Part shown: positions 19,050 through 27,852 of the stretch, piece by piece
How positions within the stretch are numbered: position 1 is the stretch's first letter
Layout: each line of letters opens with the position of its first letter
Source: Micromonospora trifolii
Lineage (GTDB): Bacteria > Actinomycetota > Actinomycetes > Mycobacteriales > Micromonosporaceae
Length of the DNA stretch: 64,000 bases
Assembly: GCF_022229005.1 (NCBI RefSeq)
Contig: NZ_JAKKFD010000027.1
Span: 92,175-156,174 of the forward strand
Direction of reading: 5' to 3'
Translations under genes and position numbers: made by a program
The notes under the pieces: model-generated
What the model was told of the DNA's origin: nothing
Database searches by the model: none
What the model saw: only the letters and a program-made list of their open reading frames with translations

Positions 19050-19991
19050 GTGACGACGCGTGTGGCGGCCATCGACTGCGGGACCAACTCGATCCGACTG
19101 CTGGTCGCGGACCTGCCCGACGCCTCGGCCGGGCCGCAGGCGCCGCTGGTCGACCTGACCCGGCGGATGGAGATCGTCCGGTTGGGGCAGGGCGTGGACC
19201 GCACCGGCCGACTGGCGCCGGAGGCGATCGAGCGGACCCGGGTGGCGTTGGCGTCGTACGCCGCCGACATCGAGAAGCTGGGTGCGCAGCGGGTGCGGAT
19301 GTGTGCCACCTCGGCTTCCCGCGATGCCGCCAACGCCGCCGAATTCACCGAGATGGTGCAGGTCACCCTCGGTGTCGCGCCCGAGGTGGTCAGCGGCGAC
19401 GAGGAGGCCCGGCTGTCGTTCACCGGCGCGGTGCGCGGGCTGCCCGCTGACGCGAAGGAGCCCTTCCTGGTCGTCGACATCGGTGGTGGTTCCACCGAGT
19501 TCGTGGTCGGTGGCCGGGCCGCCGGGGTGCGGTCGGCGATCTCGGTGGACATCGGCTGCGTCCGGATGACCGAGCGGCATCTGCCCGGCGACCCGCCGAC
19601 GCCCGAGCAGGTCGCGGCGGCGCAGGCCGACATCGCGGCGGCCGTGGACCGGGCGCTCGCCGTGGTGCCCGGTCGCGAGGCGGCCACCCTGGTCGGCCTC
19701 GCCGGGTCGGTCACCACAGTGGTGGCCCTGGCGCAGGGCCTTCGGGAGTACGACCCGGAGCGCATCCACCACGCCCGGGTGTCCTACGACGAGGTCGCCC
19801 GGGTGACCGCGGAGCTGCTGGGTCAGACCCGTGCGCAGCGGTTGGCGAACCCGGTGATGCACCCGGGCCGGGCCGACGTGATCGGCGCGGGCGCGCTGGT
19901 GCTTCGTGTGATCATGGAGCGGGCCGGGATGCCGTCGGTGGTCGCCTCGGAGCACGACATCCTCGACGGCATCGCCTGGAGCCTCCAGTAA
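19050..19991 (+). CDS. ppx: Exopolyphosphatase / guanosine pentaphosphate phosphohydrolase family
   Basis: Encodes 313 residues of the Ppx/GppA family in the actin-like ATPase fold, which hydrolyse polyphosphate or pppGpp. The phosphate-1 motif AIDCGTNSIRLLV is at residues 7-19, the phosphate-2 loop FLVVDIGGGSTEFVVG about residue 140, and LAGSVTTVVAL and EHDILDGIAW complete the domain. It is the short two-domain form usual in actinobacteria. The GTG start is leaderless after TAAGGT. A stringent-response role is possible but which substrate it prefers cannot be told from sequence. Confidence 0.9.
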   Translation: MTTRVAAIDCGTNSIRLLVADLPDASAGPQAPLVDLTRRMEIVRLGQGVDRTGRLAPEAIERTRVALASYAADIEKLGAQRVRMCATSASRDAANAAEFTEMVQVTLGVAPEVVSGDEEARLSFTGAVRGLPADAKEPFLVVDIGGGSTEFVVGGRAAGVRSAISVDIGCVRMTERHLPGDPPTPEQVAAAQADIAAAVDRALAVVPGREAATLVGLAGSVTTVVALAQGLREYDPERIHHARVSYDEVARVTAELLGQTRAQRLANPVMHPGRADVIGAGALVLRVIMERAGMPSVVASEHDILDGIAWSLQ

Positions 19992-20178
19992 GCCACCCGC
20001 GCTGGCGGGCTTGATCAACTCGCCTTCATTGAAACCGCGGTGTCCGGCCGCCTCAGATGCCCCGACTTCCTGAAAACCGAGTCGATCACCGCCCGGCGCA
20101 CCCCGGTGCACCCCGTGCCCGGTGCCCGCGCACCCCGCGCACCGCCCCCCGTCATCCATGCGTGTCGTGGCGGGTTCG

Positions 20179-20218
20179 TTGACGCTACTTCGCATTACGC
20201 AGTAGTGTGCAATGCGTG
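20179..20218 (+). promoter_or_regulatory. padR promoter with overlapping inverted repeat
   Basis: TTGACG (20179-20184) and TAGTGT (20203-20208) are spaced by 18 bp, the best -35/-10 pair in the window. The GTG start follows 7 nt after the -10, so the mRNA is leaderless. CGCATTACGC (20191-20200) and GTGCAATGCG (20207-20216) are inverted copies matching at 8 of 10 positions around the -10, a likely autoregulatory PadR operator. Confidence 0.65.
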
Positions 20219-20548
20219 GACACCACACAGTTGCTGAAGGGCGTGCTCGATCTGGCCGTCCTGGCCGTGCTCCGAGAGGAGGACGGTTACGGTTACGACA
20301 TCCTGCGCCGGCTGCGCGAGGCCGGCCTGGAGGAGGTCGGTGACGCCTCGGTCTACGGGACCCTGCGCCGCCTCTTCGCCGCCGGCCTGCTCACCACCTA
20401 CGTCGTGCCGAGCGAATCCGGGCCGCACCGCAAGTACTACTCACTCAACGCCGCGGGGCGTGACCAGCTGACGCGCTCCGGCAAGCTCTGGCGCTCGTTC
20501 GCCACCACAATGGACAGTCTGCTCGACGATCGGGGGATGGCGGCATGA
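20216..20548 (+). CDS. PadR-family transcriptional regulator
   Basis: Encodes 110 residues: TTQLLKGVLDLAVLAVL, the winged-helix recognition region EEDGYGYDILRRL and VYGTLRRLFAAGLL, and HRKYYSLNAAGRDQL of the wing, matching the PadR domain with a short C-terminal helix. PadR proteins are dimeric repressors released by small ligands or partner proteins. The gene overlaps the next one by 4 nt (ATGA), the usual arrangement of a PadR regulator with a HAAS-domain membrane partner. The overlapping inverted repeat suggests it represses its own operon. Confidence 0.9.
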   Translation: MDTTQLLKGVLDLAVLAVLREEDGYGYDILRRLREAGLEEVGDASVYGTLRRLFAAGLLTTYVVPSESGPHRKYYSLNAAGRDQLTRSGKLWRSFATTMDSLLDDRGMAA

Positions 20549-21555
20549 CCGTCGCGGAGCAGGAGATCACCGACTATGTGGCGCGGGTCCGGGCCGCTCT
20601 GGCCGACCTACCGCCCGGGCAACGCGACGAGCTGACCGAGGATCTCGCCGACCACCTCACCGAGGTCGCCGCCGAGTCCGAGGGCACCCTGGTCGAGCGG
20701 TTGGGCGAGCCCGAGACGTACGCCGCCGAGCTGCGCGCCGCAGCCGGCGCCGCTCCGGGCAGCGGGCGCAACCTCGACCAGCGCGTGGCGAGCGCGATGG
20801 CTCGGGTCCGCGGCCGGCTGCGCGCCATGGACACCCGTCTCGGCCCGCCCCTGGGGTACGAGACGGCCAGCGACTTCCTCCGACTGTTGCGCCCGGCCTG
20901 GTGGGTGCTGCGCGGCTATCTGGCGGCGATGCTGGTCACTGTGGTCACCACCGGTGGCGAGTTCGGGCTGCTGCCCCGGTTCGGCGGTGAGCTGCTCGCC
21001 GGCCTGATCATGCTGATCGGCTTCGTGCTCGGCTCCATCTGGATCGGTCGCCGTTCGGCCCGGCTGACCCGCTGGCCGCGCTCGGTGGTGCAGGTTTCCA
21101 GCGCGGTGCTGGTGGTCTTCGCGCTCGCGGGGCTGGTCGACGCGGAGGACGGGCGTGACAACGACTACTACTACGACCAGACCTCGGTCGACAGCCAGTA
21201 CAGCCAGATCCGGGACGTCTTCGTCTACGACGGTGAGGGCCGGCTGGTAGAGAACGCCCGGCTCTTCGACCAGAACGGCAATCCGATCCGGCTCGGCTAC
21301 CACCCGGACTGCCCGAGCCCGCTCGACGTCTATGGCCAGCCGTTGCTGCGGCCGTACCCGTACTGCCCGGAGCAGGCTCCCTTTGGGCCTCGCGGCCCGG
21401 GGGCGCCTCTCCTGCCGGCGTCACCCACGACCACGCCGAACCCGAGCAGCACCGCCGGCTTGACCGGAACGCCGATGCCAACGGCCACCGGCCAGCCCAC
21501 GGCGGGCCCGAGCGCGATGCCGAGCGGCATACCGACCCCCACCCCGACGCGCTGA
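20545..21555 (+). CDS. HAAS-domain membrane protein, PadR partner
   Basis: Encodes 336 residues. Residues 5-72 form a helical HAAS/DUF1700-like domain (ITDYVARVRAALADLP through LGEPETYAAELRAA), which in other systems pairs with PadR regulators. Three hydrophobic segments follow (about 118-138, 150-168 and 180-196), and residues 205-336 form a likely extracytoplasmic region that ends in a Pro/Thr/Ser-rich tail. Co-translation with padR indicates that the membrane protein controls or is controlled by the repressor. The signal sensed is unknown. Confidence 0.75.
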   Translation: MTVAEQEITDYVARVRAALADLPPGQRDELTEDLADHLTEVAAESEGTLVERLGEPETYAAELRAAAGAAPGSGRNLDQRVASAMARVRGRLRAMDTRLGPPLGYETASDFLRLLRPAWWVLRGYLAAMLVTVVTTGGEFGLLPRFGGELLAGLIMLIGFVLGSIWIGRRSARLTRWPRSVVQVSSAVLVVFALAGLVDAEDGRDNDYYYDQTSVDSQYSQIRDVFVYDGEGRLVENARLFDQNGNPIRLGYHPDCPSPLDVYGQPLLRPYPYCPEQAPFGPRGPGAPLLPASPTTTPNPSSTAGLTGTPMPTATGQPTAGPSAMPSGIPTPTPTR

Positions 21556-21687
21556 GCCACAGTGTGTGAACTGGATCATGCAGTTGAAGCTGGGAAATAG
21601 CTGAACGGACGAGGCGAGCGGGACGGCACCGTAAATCAATGATCGTTACGGTGTCGTCTGCTCATCAACCCCTCGGAAGGAACCCCA

Positions 21688-22281
21688 GTGCCAGAGCAGG
21701 TCGCACCGCCCCCCGCGCCCGACGCCGCAACCCCTGAGCCGGCCGTCGAGACGCCGCAAGCGGCCGCGCCGCAGCAGGCCAAGCCCGAGTCGGCCGCCGA
21801 GACGCCGCAACCTGCCGCGCCGCAGCAGCAGCAGCCGGCCGAGTCGGAGCCGGCCGTCGAGACGCCCCAGCCGGCCGAGCCGAAGGCGGAGAAGTCCGGT
21901 GCGAAGAAGGCCCTCGGCATCGTCGGGGCGATCCTCGCCGTCCTCGTCGTCGCCGGCCTGAAGTTCGGCGTCGTCTCGGCGATCGGCAACTACTTCAACA
22001 AGGACGAGACCGCGGCCGCCAAGACCGGCGACTGCATCGCCGAGCTGCCCGAGGTCACCGGCACCGAGCAGGAGGAGGTCGACGGCGCCAAGGTCGTCGA
22101 GTGCACCTCCACCGACGCGGCGTACAACGTGGTCGGTCGGTTGGACGGCCAGAGCGAGGCTCAGGCCAAGGCCGACACCACCTGCACCCAGTTCTTCAAG
22201 GAGAGCGAGGAGGGGTACGTCTTCTCCAGCATCGAGCCGGGCAAGACGGGCTACGTGCTCTGCCTGACCAAGAAGGTCTGA
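21688..22281 (+). CDS. Single-pass membrane protein, Pro/Ala-rich, four cysteines
   Basis: Encodes 197 residues. Residues 1-68 are a low-complexity Pro/Ala/Glu/Gln region with repeated VETPQ units, residues 75-100 form one transmembrane helix, and the extracytoplasmic 95 residues carry four cysteines (116, 139, 166, 192), probably two disulfides. The layout resembles small LppU-like actinobacterial proteins of unknown function. The GTG start has GGAAGG about 8 nt upstream. A GC-rich terminator follows, so it is probably monocistronic. Confidence 0.7.
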   Translation: MPEQVAPPPAPDAATPEPAVETPQAAAPQQAKPESAAETPQPAAPQQQQPAESEPAVETPQPAEPKAEKSGAKKALGIVGAILAVLVVAGLKFGVVSAIGNYFNKDETAAAKTGDCIAELPEVTGTEQEEVDGAKVVECTSTDAAYNVVGRLDGQSEAQAKADTTCTQFFKESEEGYVFSSIEPGKTGYVLCLTKKV

Positions 22282-22301
22282 CCGCAGCGACAGCGCGGTA
22301 T

Positions 22302-22334
22302 CGACGGCGGCGGGAACAGACCCCGCCGCCGTCG
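22302..22334 (+). terminator. GC-rich terminator hairpin
   Basis: A perfect 13-bp stem (22302-22314 with 22322-22334) with a 7-nt loop, 21 nt after the stop of the preceding gene. The rest of the gap to 22480 shows nothing else except the next ribosome binding site. Confidence 0.7.
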
Positions 22335-22480
22335 GCGTACCCGGAGTCACCGGGGGGCGAACAGGAGGTGAATGCCACTGTTCCGGCGTCTTCCCGACGG
22401 CCGCGTGGCGTGGCAGGCTACCGGCACGTAGGACCACTGGGCGACCAGCCAACGATGACTGACCGCTAGGAGGACGGCCC

Positions 22481-23167
22481 ATGGGCGAAATGGTGAGCTA
22501 CCGCAGCAACGGGGGCACGAGCGAGGGGTATCTCGCGATACCCGCCAGCGGCACGGCCAGCCCCGCCGTCATCGTCATCCAGGAATGGTGGGGCCTGGTC
22601 CCGCACATCCGGTCGGTGGCGGACCGGTTCGCCGAGGCCGGTTTCGTCGCCCTCGCCCCGGACTTCTACCACGGTGAGACGACCAGTGAGCCGGACGAGG
22701 CGCAGCGGCTCCTGCTGGCGATGCGGATGGACGAGGCGGCGAAGGACATCGCCGGCGCGGCCGACTATCTCGCCGGGCGACCCGAGGTCACCGGTAAGGT
22801 CGGTGCCGTGGGCTTCTGCGCCGGTGGCAGCCTGGCCCTGTGGTCGGCCACCATCTCCGAGCGGATCGTCGCGACCGCCGGTTTCTATCCCGTGCTGCCG
22901 TGGGAGTCGATGCGCCCCGACTGGGCCGACTACGCCGGCAAGGCAGCGGTCATCCACTGCTCCGAAGAGGACGGCACCTCGGCCGACGAGGGCGTACAGA
23001 CCGCGCGCCGGGCGATCGAGGAGGCCGGCGGCGACTGCCACCTCTACGACTACCCGGGCACCTCGCACGCCTTCTTCAACGACGACCGGCCGGAGGCGTT
23101 CGACCAACGCGCCGCCGCCAGCGCGTGGGCCCGCACCCTGGAACTCTTCCGGGCCAAGCTTGGCTGA
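22481..23167 (+). CDS. Dienelactone hydrolase family protein
   Basis: Encodes 228 residues of the alpha/beta-hydrolase DLH family. The nucleophile elbow is GFCAGG (Cys113), with a supporting glutamate in QEWWG (Glu35) and the catalytic histidine in GTSHAFFND; the Cys-Asp-His triad is that of true DLHs. Such enzymes hydrolyse dienelactones in chlorocatechol degradation, but many homologs act on other lactones or esters, so the substrate is open. AGGAGG lies a good distance before the ATG. The stop overlaps the start of the glycosylase gene. Confidence 0.88.
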   Translation: MGEMVSYRSNGGTSEGYLAIPASGTASPAVIVIQEWWGLVPHIRSVADRFAEAGFVALAPDFYHGETTSEPDEAQRLLLAMRMDEAAKDIAGAADYLAGRPEVTGKVGAVGFCAGGSLALWSATISERIVATAGFYPVLPWESMRPDWADYAGKAAVIHCSEEDGTSADEGVQTARRAIEEAGGDCHLYDYPGTSHAFFNDDRPEAFDQRAAASAWARTLELFRAKLG

Positions 23168-23900
23168 GACGCGTACCCCCGCACAGGTGGTCGCCCGCGC
23201 AGCGCGGGCGACCGACCTGGCCGACCTCGACGCGGCGGTGAGCGACTGTTTCGCCTGCCCGCGGCTGGTCCAATGGCGGGAGGAGGTCGCCCGCACCCGC
23301 CGGGCCGCCTTCCGCGACCAGGAGTACTGGGGGCGGCCGGTGCCGGGCCTCGGCACCGGTGACGCCCGGATCGCCATCCTCGGGCTGGCGCCCGCCGCCC
23401 ACGGCGGCAACCGCACCGGCCGGATCTTCACCGGTGACCGGTCGGGTGACGTCCTGTTCGCGGCGCTGCACCGGGCCGGGTTGGCCAACCAGCCGACCAG
23501 CGTCGCCGCAGACGACGGGCTCACAGTGCGCGACCTGCGGATCTTCTCGGCCGTCCGGTGTGCGCCTCCGGACAACAAGCCGACCCCCCTGGAACGGGAC
23601 ACCTGCGCACCCTGGCTGCACCGCGAGGTCACACTGATCCGGCCCACGCTGCGGGTCGTTGTCGCGCTGGGCGCGTTCGCCTGGGCCGCGTGGTGGCCGG
23701 TGCTCCAAGCGGTGTACGGGCAGCGCCCGCCCAGCCCGCGACCGGCGTTCGGTCATGGGGCACACTGGTCCGGCACGAACGCTCCGGACTTGCTGGGCTG
23801 CTACCACGTCAGTCAGCAGAACACCTTCACCGGGCGGTTGACACCAGAGATGTTGGACGACGTCTTCGGCCAGGCTAAACAGCTGGCCGGAGTGGACTGA
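23160..23900 (+). CDS. Type 5 (UdgB) uracil-DNA glycosylase
   Basis: Encodes 246 residues when read from a TTG at 23160. Four cysteines (30, 33, 134, 149) fit the Fe-S cluster of family 4/5 glycosylases. The motif GLAPAAHGGNRTG (75-87) and HVSQQNTFTG near the C terminus match family 5 rather than family 4. It would remove uracil, and possibly hypoxanthine, from DNA. The start overlaps the DLH gene by 8 nt; the frame is also open upstream within DLH but the family match begins here. A GTG about nine codons downstream is an alternative start. Confidence 0.85.
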   Translation: MAETRTPAQVVARAARATDLADLDAAVSDCFACPRLVQWREEVARTRRAAFRDQEYWGRPVPGLGTGDARIAILGLAPAAHGGNRTGRIFTGDRSGDVLFAALHRAGLANQPTSVAADDGLTVRDLRIFSAVRCAPPDNKPTPLERDTCAPWLHREVTLIRPTLRVVVALGAFAWAAWWPVLQAVYGQRPPSPRPAFGHGAHWSGTNAPDLLGCYHVSQQNTFTGRLTPEMLDDVFGQAKQLAGVD

Positions 23901-23922
23901 GACGACGCGTGGGGTGGTGGCG

Positions 23923-24708
23923 ATGACAGACGGAACACGCCCGCCCACACCGGTACCGTCCGCCGAGCCGGGTGTGCTGCGGCCGGTGCTCGGCCTGTTC
24001 CGCCGGTGGTGGCCGGTCGGCGCGGTCGCCGCCCTTCTCGCCGGTGCCGCGCTGGCGTCCGCGCACTCGTCGATCGGGGCCAGCCGAATTCCGCCGGCCG
24101 CGGACAACGTGCCCTGGGTTCCCGAGTACCCGACCGTCGAGCCGTCGCCGTCCATCCCGATCGAGCCACGCGACGCCGGCGAGGCCACCCAGGCGCACAT
24201 CCCGCAGTGGGTCGGCACTGTGGCGGTGGTCCTGCTCGGGTTGGCCATCCTCGCCGCGCTCGGCTACCTCTGCTGGGTCCTGATCCGGGGCGCGCTGCGC
24301 CGCACCACCCGGGCACTACCCGCGCAGCGGGCCCGCCGTAGCGCCGAGGGCACCGCCCGCGAGGTGGTCGCCGCCCTCGACGCCGGCCTGGTGGAGCTGG
24401 ACGACCGGGACACCGACCCCCGGGTGGCGGTGATCGCCTGCTGGGTGCGCCTGGAGGAGACCGCCGCCGCGGCCGGTGTGCCGAGGCTCGCCGGAGACAC
24501 CCCCACCGACCTGGTCAGCCGACTGTTGCAGGGTGACCCGGCGGCGGGCGTGCCGGCCATCGCCAGCACCGACGTGCTGGCCGAGTTCGCGCATGTCTAC
24601 CGGGAGGCCCGCTACGCCACCCACCCGGTCGGCGAACGCACCCGGGACCAGGCCCGCGCCGCGCTCGGCCGGCTGCGCGGCGAACTCACAGCGGTGGTGA
24701 CGCCGTGA
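23923..24708 (+). CDS. DUF4129 membrane protein
   Basis: Encodes 261 residues with transmembrane helices at about 30-48 and 96-121, a short external Pro-rich loop between them and a cytoplasmic DUF4129 domain (about 190-255) of helices such as DPRVAVIACWVRLEE and LAEFAHVYREARYATHPV. DUF4129 often occurs fused to transglutaminase-like domains or beside MoxR and DUF58 genes, as here. Its function is unknown. GTG codons 6 and 9 nt upstream are in frame; ATG was chosen. It begins the MoxR operon. Confidence 0.78.
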   Translation: MTDGTRPPTPVPSAEPGVLRPVLGLFRRWWPVGAVAALLAGAALASAHSSIGASRIPPAADNVPWVPEYPTVEPSPSIPIEPRDAGEATQAHIPQWVGTVAVVLLGLAILAALGYLCWVLIRGALRRTTRALPAQRARRSAEGTAREVVAALDAGLVELDDRDTDPRVAVIACWVRLEETAAAAGVPRLAGDTPTDLVSRLLQGDPAAGVPAIASTDVLAEFAHVYREARYATHPVGERTRDQARAALGRLRGELTAVVTP

Positions 24709-24751
24709 GCGCGAGGAGTGAGCCGGGTTTGCGAGCCCCGCAGTCGCGAAC
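24705..24751. repeat. Intercistronic repeat, copy 1
   Basis: GTGAGCGCGAGGAGTGAGC (24705-24723) and, after CGGGT, a 23-base block (24729-24751) containing GCGAGCCCCGCAGTCGCG recur at 27797-27838. Both copies begin at the G before the stop codon of the upstream gene, so the first two thirds of the gap is repeat. Confidence 0.7.
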
Positions 24752-24766
24752 CGGAGGTGACAGCGC

Positions 24767-25351
24767 ATGAGTAGCACCAGCATCGACGATCTGCTCGCGT
24801 TCGAGGAGGAGGCGGCGCCGGTCGGTCCGCAGGCGCGCGACTCCCGTTGGCGTCCGGTGCTGCGCTCGCTCGCGTGGGCCGCCGCGTTGGTCGCGGTCCT
24901 GCTGGTCGGCCTCCGCGCGGTGGGCCTCCAGGTCTCGCTGCCCGTACTGATCGCCGGGGTGCTCGCCGTCCTGGCGGTCCGACGGGTCACCGCCCTGCTC
25001 GCGCCGCCGCCCCCGCCGCCCGGCGGTGGTCGGGTCGGCACGGGCGAGGAGGACGGCAGCTACAACTGGGGTGCCCGGGACGCGCTGCGCAGCGCGATCA
25101 ACCGGTGGGAATGGCCCCTGGACTGGTCCTCGACCCGACCCGAACGGTTCACCGGGACGGTGCTGCCCCGGATCGGTGAACTGGCCGACGAACGGATGCG
25201 GCTGAAACACGGCGTCACCCGTGAGTCGGATCCCGCCCGTGCTCGCGTCCTGCTGGGTGACCGCCTGTGGACGTTCCTGGAGACCCCGCCTCGCCGCACC
25301 CCGTCGCCGCGCGACCTCGCGGTGATCGTCGCCGAACTGGAGAGTATTTGA
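24767..25351 (+). CDS. Membrane protein of the MoxR operon
   Basis: Encodes 194 residues with two hydrophobic segments in residues 30-66, a Pro-rich stretch (PPPPPPGGG) and a C-terminal region of about 110 residues with PRDLAVIVAELE at the end. No family is recognised with certainty. It overlaps moxR by one base (TGATG), so it is translationally coupled, and it probably works with the MoxR ATPase. The preceding repeat holds GGAGGTGACAGC before the ATG, giving a good ribosome binding site. Confidence 0.7.
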   Translation: MSSTSIDDLLAFEEEAAPVGPQARDSRWRPVLRSLAWAAALVAVLLVGLRAVGLQVSLPVLIAGVLAVLAVRRVTALLAPPPPPPGGGRVGTGEEDGSYNWGARDALRSAINRWEWPLDWSSTRPERFTGTVLPRIGELADERMRLKHGVTRESDPARARVLLGDRLWTFLETPPRRTPSPRDLAVIVAELESI

Positions 25352-26358
25352 TGAACGACGTGGACCGGAGCATTGCCCCCGCCGAGGTCGGGCACCTGGC
25401 TCGGGCGGTCCTGGACGCGGTCGGCACCGTCGTGGTCGGCAAGCGGGATGCGTTGGAGTTGGTCCTCGCCGGCATCCTCGCGGGCGGGCACGTGCTCCTG
25501 GAGGACCTGCCGGGGCTCGGTAAGACGCTCACGGCCCGATCGTTCGCCCAGGCCCTCGGGTTGGACTTCCGTCGGTTGCAGTTCACCCCCGACCTGCTGC
25601 CCGCCGACGTCACCGGCTCCTTCCTCTACGACCAGCGCAACGGCGACTTCACCTTCCGGGCCGGCCCGGTCTTCACCAACCTGCTCCTCGCCGACGAGAT
25701 CAACCGGACGCCCCCGAAGACCCAGTCCGCGCTGCTGGAGGCCATGCAGGAGAAGCAGGTGTCGGTCGAGGGTGTGACCTACAAGCTCGACGAGCCGTTC
25801 CACGTGCTGGCCACCGCCAACCCCATCGAGTACGAGGGCACCTACCCGCTGCCCGAGGCGCAGCTGGACCGGTTCCTGCTGCGGGTCTCGTTCGGTTACC
25901 CGCAGCACGAAGAGGAGTGGGAGGTGCTGCGCCGTCGGATGAGCCGTCGCCGGGAGGAGGCGGACATCAAGCCGGTGGTCGACGCGGCGACGCTGCGGGC
26001 CATGCAGGCCGCACTGGAGGACGTGGTGGTGGAGGACTCCATCGGCCGCTACATCGTGTCGCTCACAGCGGCCACCCGGGAGCACCCGTCGGTGCTGGTC
26101 GGCGCCTCGCCTCGCGGTTCGTTGGCGCTGTTGCTGCTGGCCCGGGTCCGGGCGGTGTTCGGCGGACGGGACTACGTGGTGCCGGAGGACGTCAAGTCGG
26201 TGGCGGCGCCCGCCCTTGCCCACCGGATCACCCTGCGCCCGGAGATGTGGTTGCGCCGGGTCGACCCGGCGTTCGTGGTGGGCGAGGTGCTGGAGGCGAC
26301 TCCCGCCCCGGCCAGTGGCGCGCTGCCCAGCTACGCCGCCGGCGGGCCCCGGCACTGA
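25351..26358 (+). CDS. MoxR-family AAA+ ATPase
   Basis: Encodes 335 residues. Walker A GLGKT is at 55-59, Walker B LLLADEINR at 111-119, sensor 1 in VLATANPIEYEGTYPLPEA, and the arginine finger follows in QLDRFLLRV. MoxR ATPases act as chaperones that mature protein complexes, often with von Willebrand-type or DUF58 partners encoded next to them. The start overlaps the stop of the preceding gene and its own stop overlaps the DUF58 start (TGATG), so the four genes are one translational unit. Confidence 0.93.
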   Translation: MNDVDRSIAPAEVGHLARAVLDAVGTVVVGKRDALELVLAGILAGGHVLLEDLPGLGKTLTARSFAQALGLDFRRLQFTPDLLPADVTGSFLYDQRNGDFTFRAGPVFTNLLLADEINRTPPKTQSALLEAMQEKQVSVEGVTYKLDEPFHVLATANPIEYEGTYPLPEAQLDRFLLRVSFGYPQHEEEWEVLRRRMSRRREEADIKPVVDAATLRAMQAALEDVVVEDSIGRYIVSLTAATREHPSVLVGASPRGSLALLLLARVRAVFGGRDYVVPEDVKSVAAPALAHRITLRPEMWLRRVDPAFVVGEVLEATPAPASGALPSYAAGGPRH

Positions 26359-27800
26359 TGACCGGACCGACAGTGCCGACGGCCACCGAAGCGGAACCGG
26401 CTGCCGGCTGGGCGCCCACCCCGGCGCTCGGCCGTGCGGTGCTGCTCGCCGGTCTGCTGCTGGTGGCCGGCGTGCTGCTGGGTCGGGTGGACCTGATCGT
26501 GCTCGCCGCCCCGTTCGCGTTGGGTACCGCGTACGCGCTGCGGCGACGGCCCACGGCGCTGCCACAGGTGTGGATCACCCAGGATGACGGCGGGCCGCTG
26601 GTCGAGGGCGGTGACGTGGCGGCGGCGGTGAGCGTCGGTAACCCGGACACTGTCGACTACGACCTGGTGGTGATGCGGTCCCGGGTGTCGCCGTGGCTGC
26701 GGATCGACCGGGCCGGCTTCGCCCGCGACGAGGCCGTCGACGCCGGGGAATCGAGCGCCGTCCCGGCGACCGGTGCGCCGGCGCAGGGCAACGGCGGGCG
26801 CCGTTCCGTCGCGGACCGGCCGTTCGTGACCTCGGTGCCGACCGGTGCCGCTGTGGACCTGGAGTTGGCCGGTAAGGCCCTGCGCTGGGGCCGGCACCCG
26901 ATCGGCCCCGCCGGTGCCCGGGTCGCCACGGCCGGCGGTCTGCTGGTCTCCCGCGCGGTGATCACCGAGCCGGTCCGGGTGCGGGTGTACCCGCGTACCG
27001 AGCCGTTCGAGGCGGTCGAGGCGATGCCCCGCGCCGCCGGCCTGGTCGGGGCGCACCACTCTCGCCGACCCGGTGAGGGCGGCGAGTTGGCCGGCGTACG
27101 CGTCTTCGCCCCCGGGGACCGGCTGCGCCGGATCGACTGGCGGGTCTCGTTGCGGGCCCGGCAGCTGCACGTGGCCGCCACCCTCTCCGACCGGGACGCG
27201 GAGGTGGTGGTGCTGCTCGACGTGCTCGCCGAGGCGGGCCGCTCCGGCGGGGTGGACGGTGCCGCCTCGGTGCTGGACACCACAGTCCGGGCCACCGCCG
27301 CGATCGCCGAGCACTACCTGCACCGAGGTGATCGGGTCTCGTTGCTGGAGTACGGGCCGGCCGCACGCCGGCTCCGCCCGGCCGCCGGGCGACGGCAGTA
27401 CCTGACCGTCCTGGAGTGGCTGCTCGACGTCCGGGTCCACGCGTCCGCGCACGAGCCGTACGACCAGGTCTTCGGCCCGCAGCTGCTTTCCTCGGACGCG
27501 TTGGTGGTGGTGCTCACCCCGCTGCTGGACGAACGGTCGGCGCAGATGCTCGCCCGGCTGGCCCGCGGCGGGCGGTTCGTGGTGGCGGTCGACACGTTGC
27601 CGACCGACCTGGCGTCGCCGAAGGACCAGGGTTGGGCCGAGGTGGCGTACCGACTGTGGCGCCTGGATCGGGAGATCATGATCGGGCAGCTGCGGGAGCA
27701 CGGCGTACCTGTGGTGCGCTGGGCCGGCGCCGGCAGCCTGGACCAGGTGTTGCGGGACGTGGCCCGGTTGGCGACGGCCCCAAGGGTGGGTGGCCGGTGA
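26358..27800 (+). CDS. DUF58 protein with vWA-like fold
   Basis: Encodes 480 residues: two transmembrane helices (about 22-60), a beta-rich external region and, from about residue 238, the DUF58 core GEGGELAGVR-FAPGDRLRRIDW, followed by a von Willebrand-A-like segment (VVVLLDVLAEAG). DUF58 proteins are standard partners of MoxR ATPases and may be assembled or remodelled by them. No transglutaminase-like gene is in the cluster, in contrast to many MoxR operons. The stop lies in the second intercistronic repeat. Confidence 0.85.
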   Translation: MTGPTVPTATEAEPAAGWAPTPALGRAVLLAGLLLVAGVLLGRVDLIVLAAPFALGTAYALRRRPTALPQVWITQDDGGPLVEGGDVAAAVSVGNPDTVDYDLVVMRSRVSPWLRIDRAGFARDEAVDAGESSAVPATGAPAQGNGGRRSVADRPFVTSVPTGAAVDLELAGKALRWGRHPIGPAGARVATAGGLLVSRAVITEPVRVRVYPRTEPFEAVEAMPRAAGLVGAHHSRRPGEGGELAGVRVFAPGDRLRRIDWRVSLRARQLHVAATLSDRDAEVVVLLDVLAEAGRSGGVDGAASVLDTTVRATAAIAEHYLHRGDRVSLLEYGPAARRLRPAAGRRQYLTVLEWLLDVRVHASAHEPYDQVFGPQLLSSDALVVVLTPLLDERSAQMLARLARGGRFVVAVDTLPTDLASPKDQGWAEVAYRLWRLDREIMIGQLREHGVPVVRWAGAGSLDQVLRDVARLATAPRVGGR

Positions 27801-27838
27801 GCGCGAGGAGTGAGCTTGCGAGCCCCGCAGTCGCGAAC
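27797..27838. repeat. Intercistronic repeat, copy 2
   Basis: Carries the two blocks of copy 1 joined without the CGGGT insert. It starts at the same point relative to the upstream stop codon (gTGA) and ends GCGAACGAAAGG, which supplies the ribosome binding site of the next gene. Confidence 0.7.
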
Positions 27839-27852
27839 GAAAGGCGGGCCCG

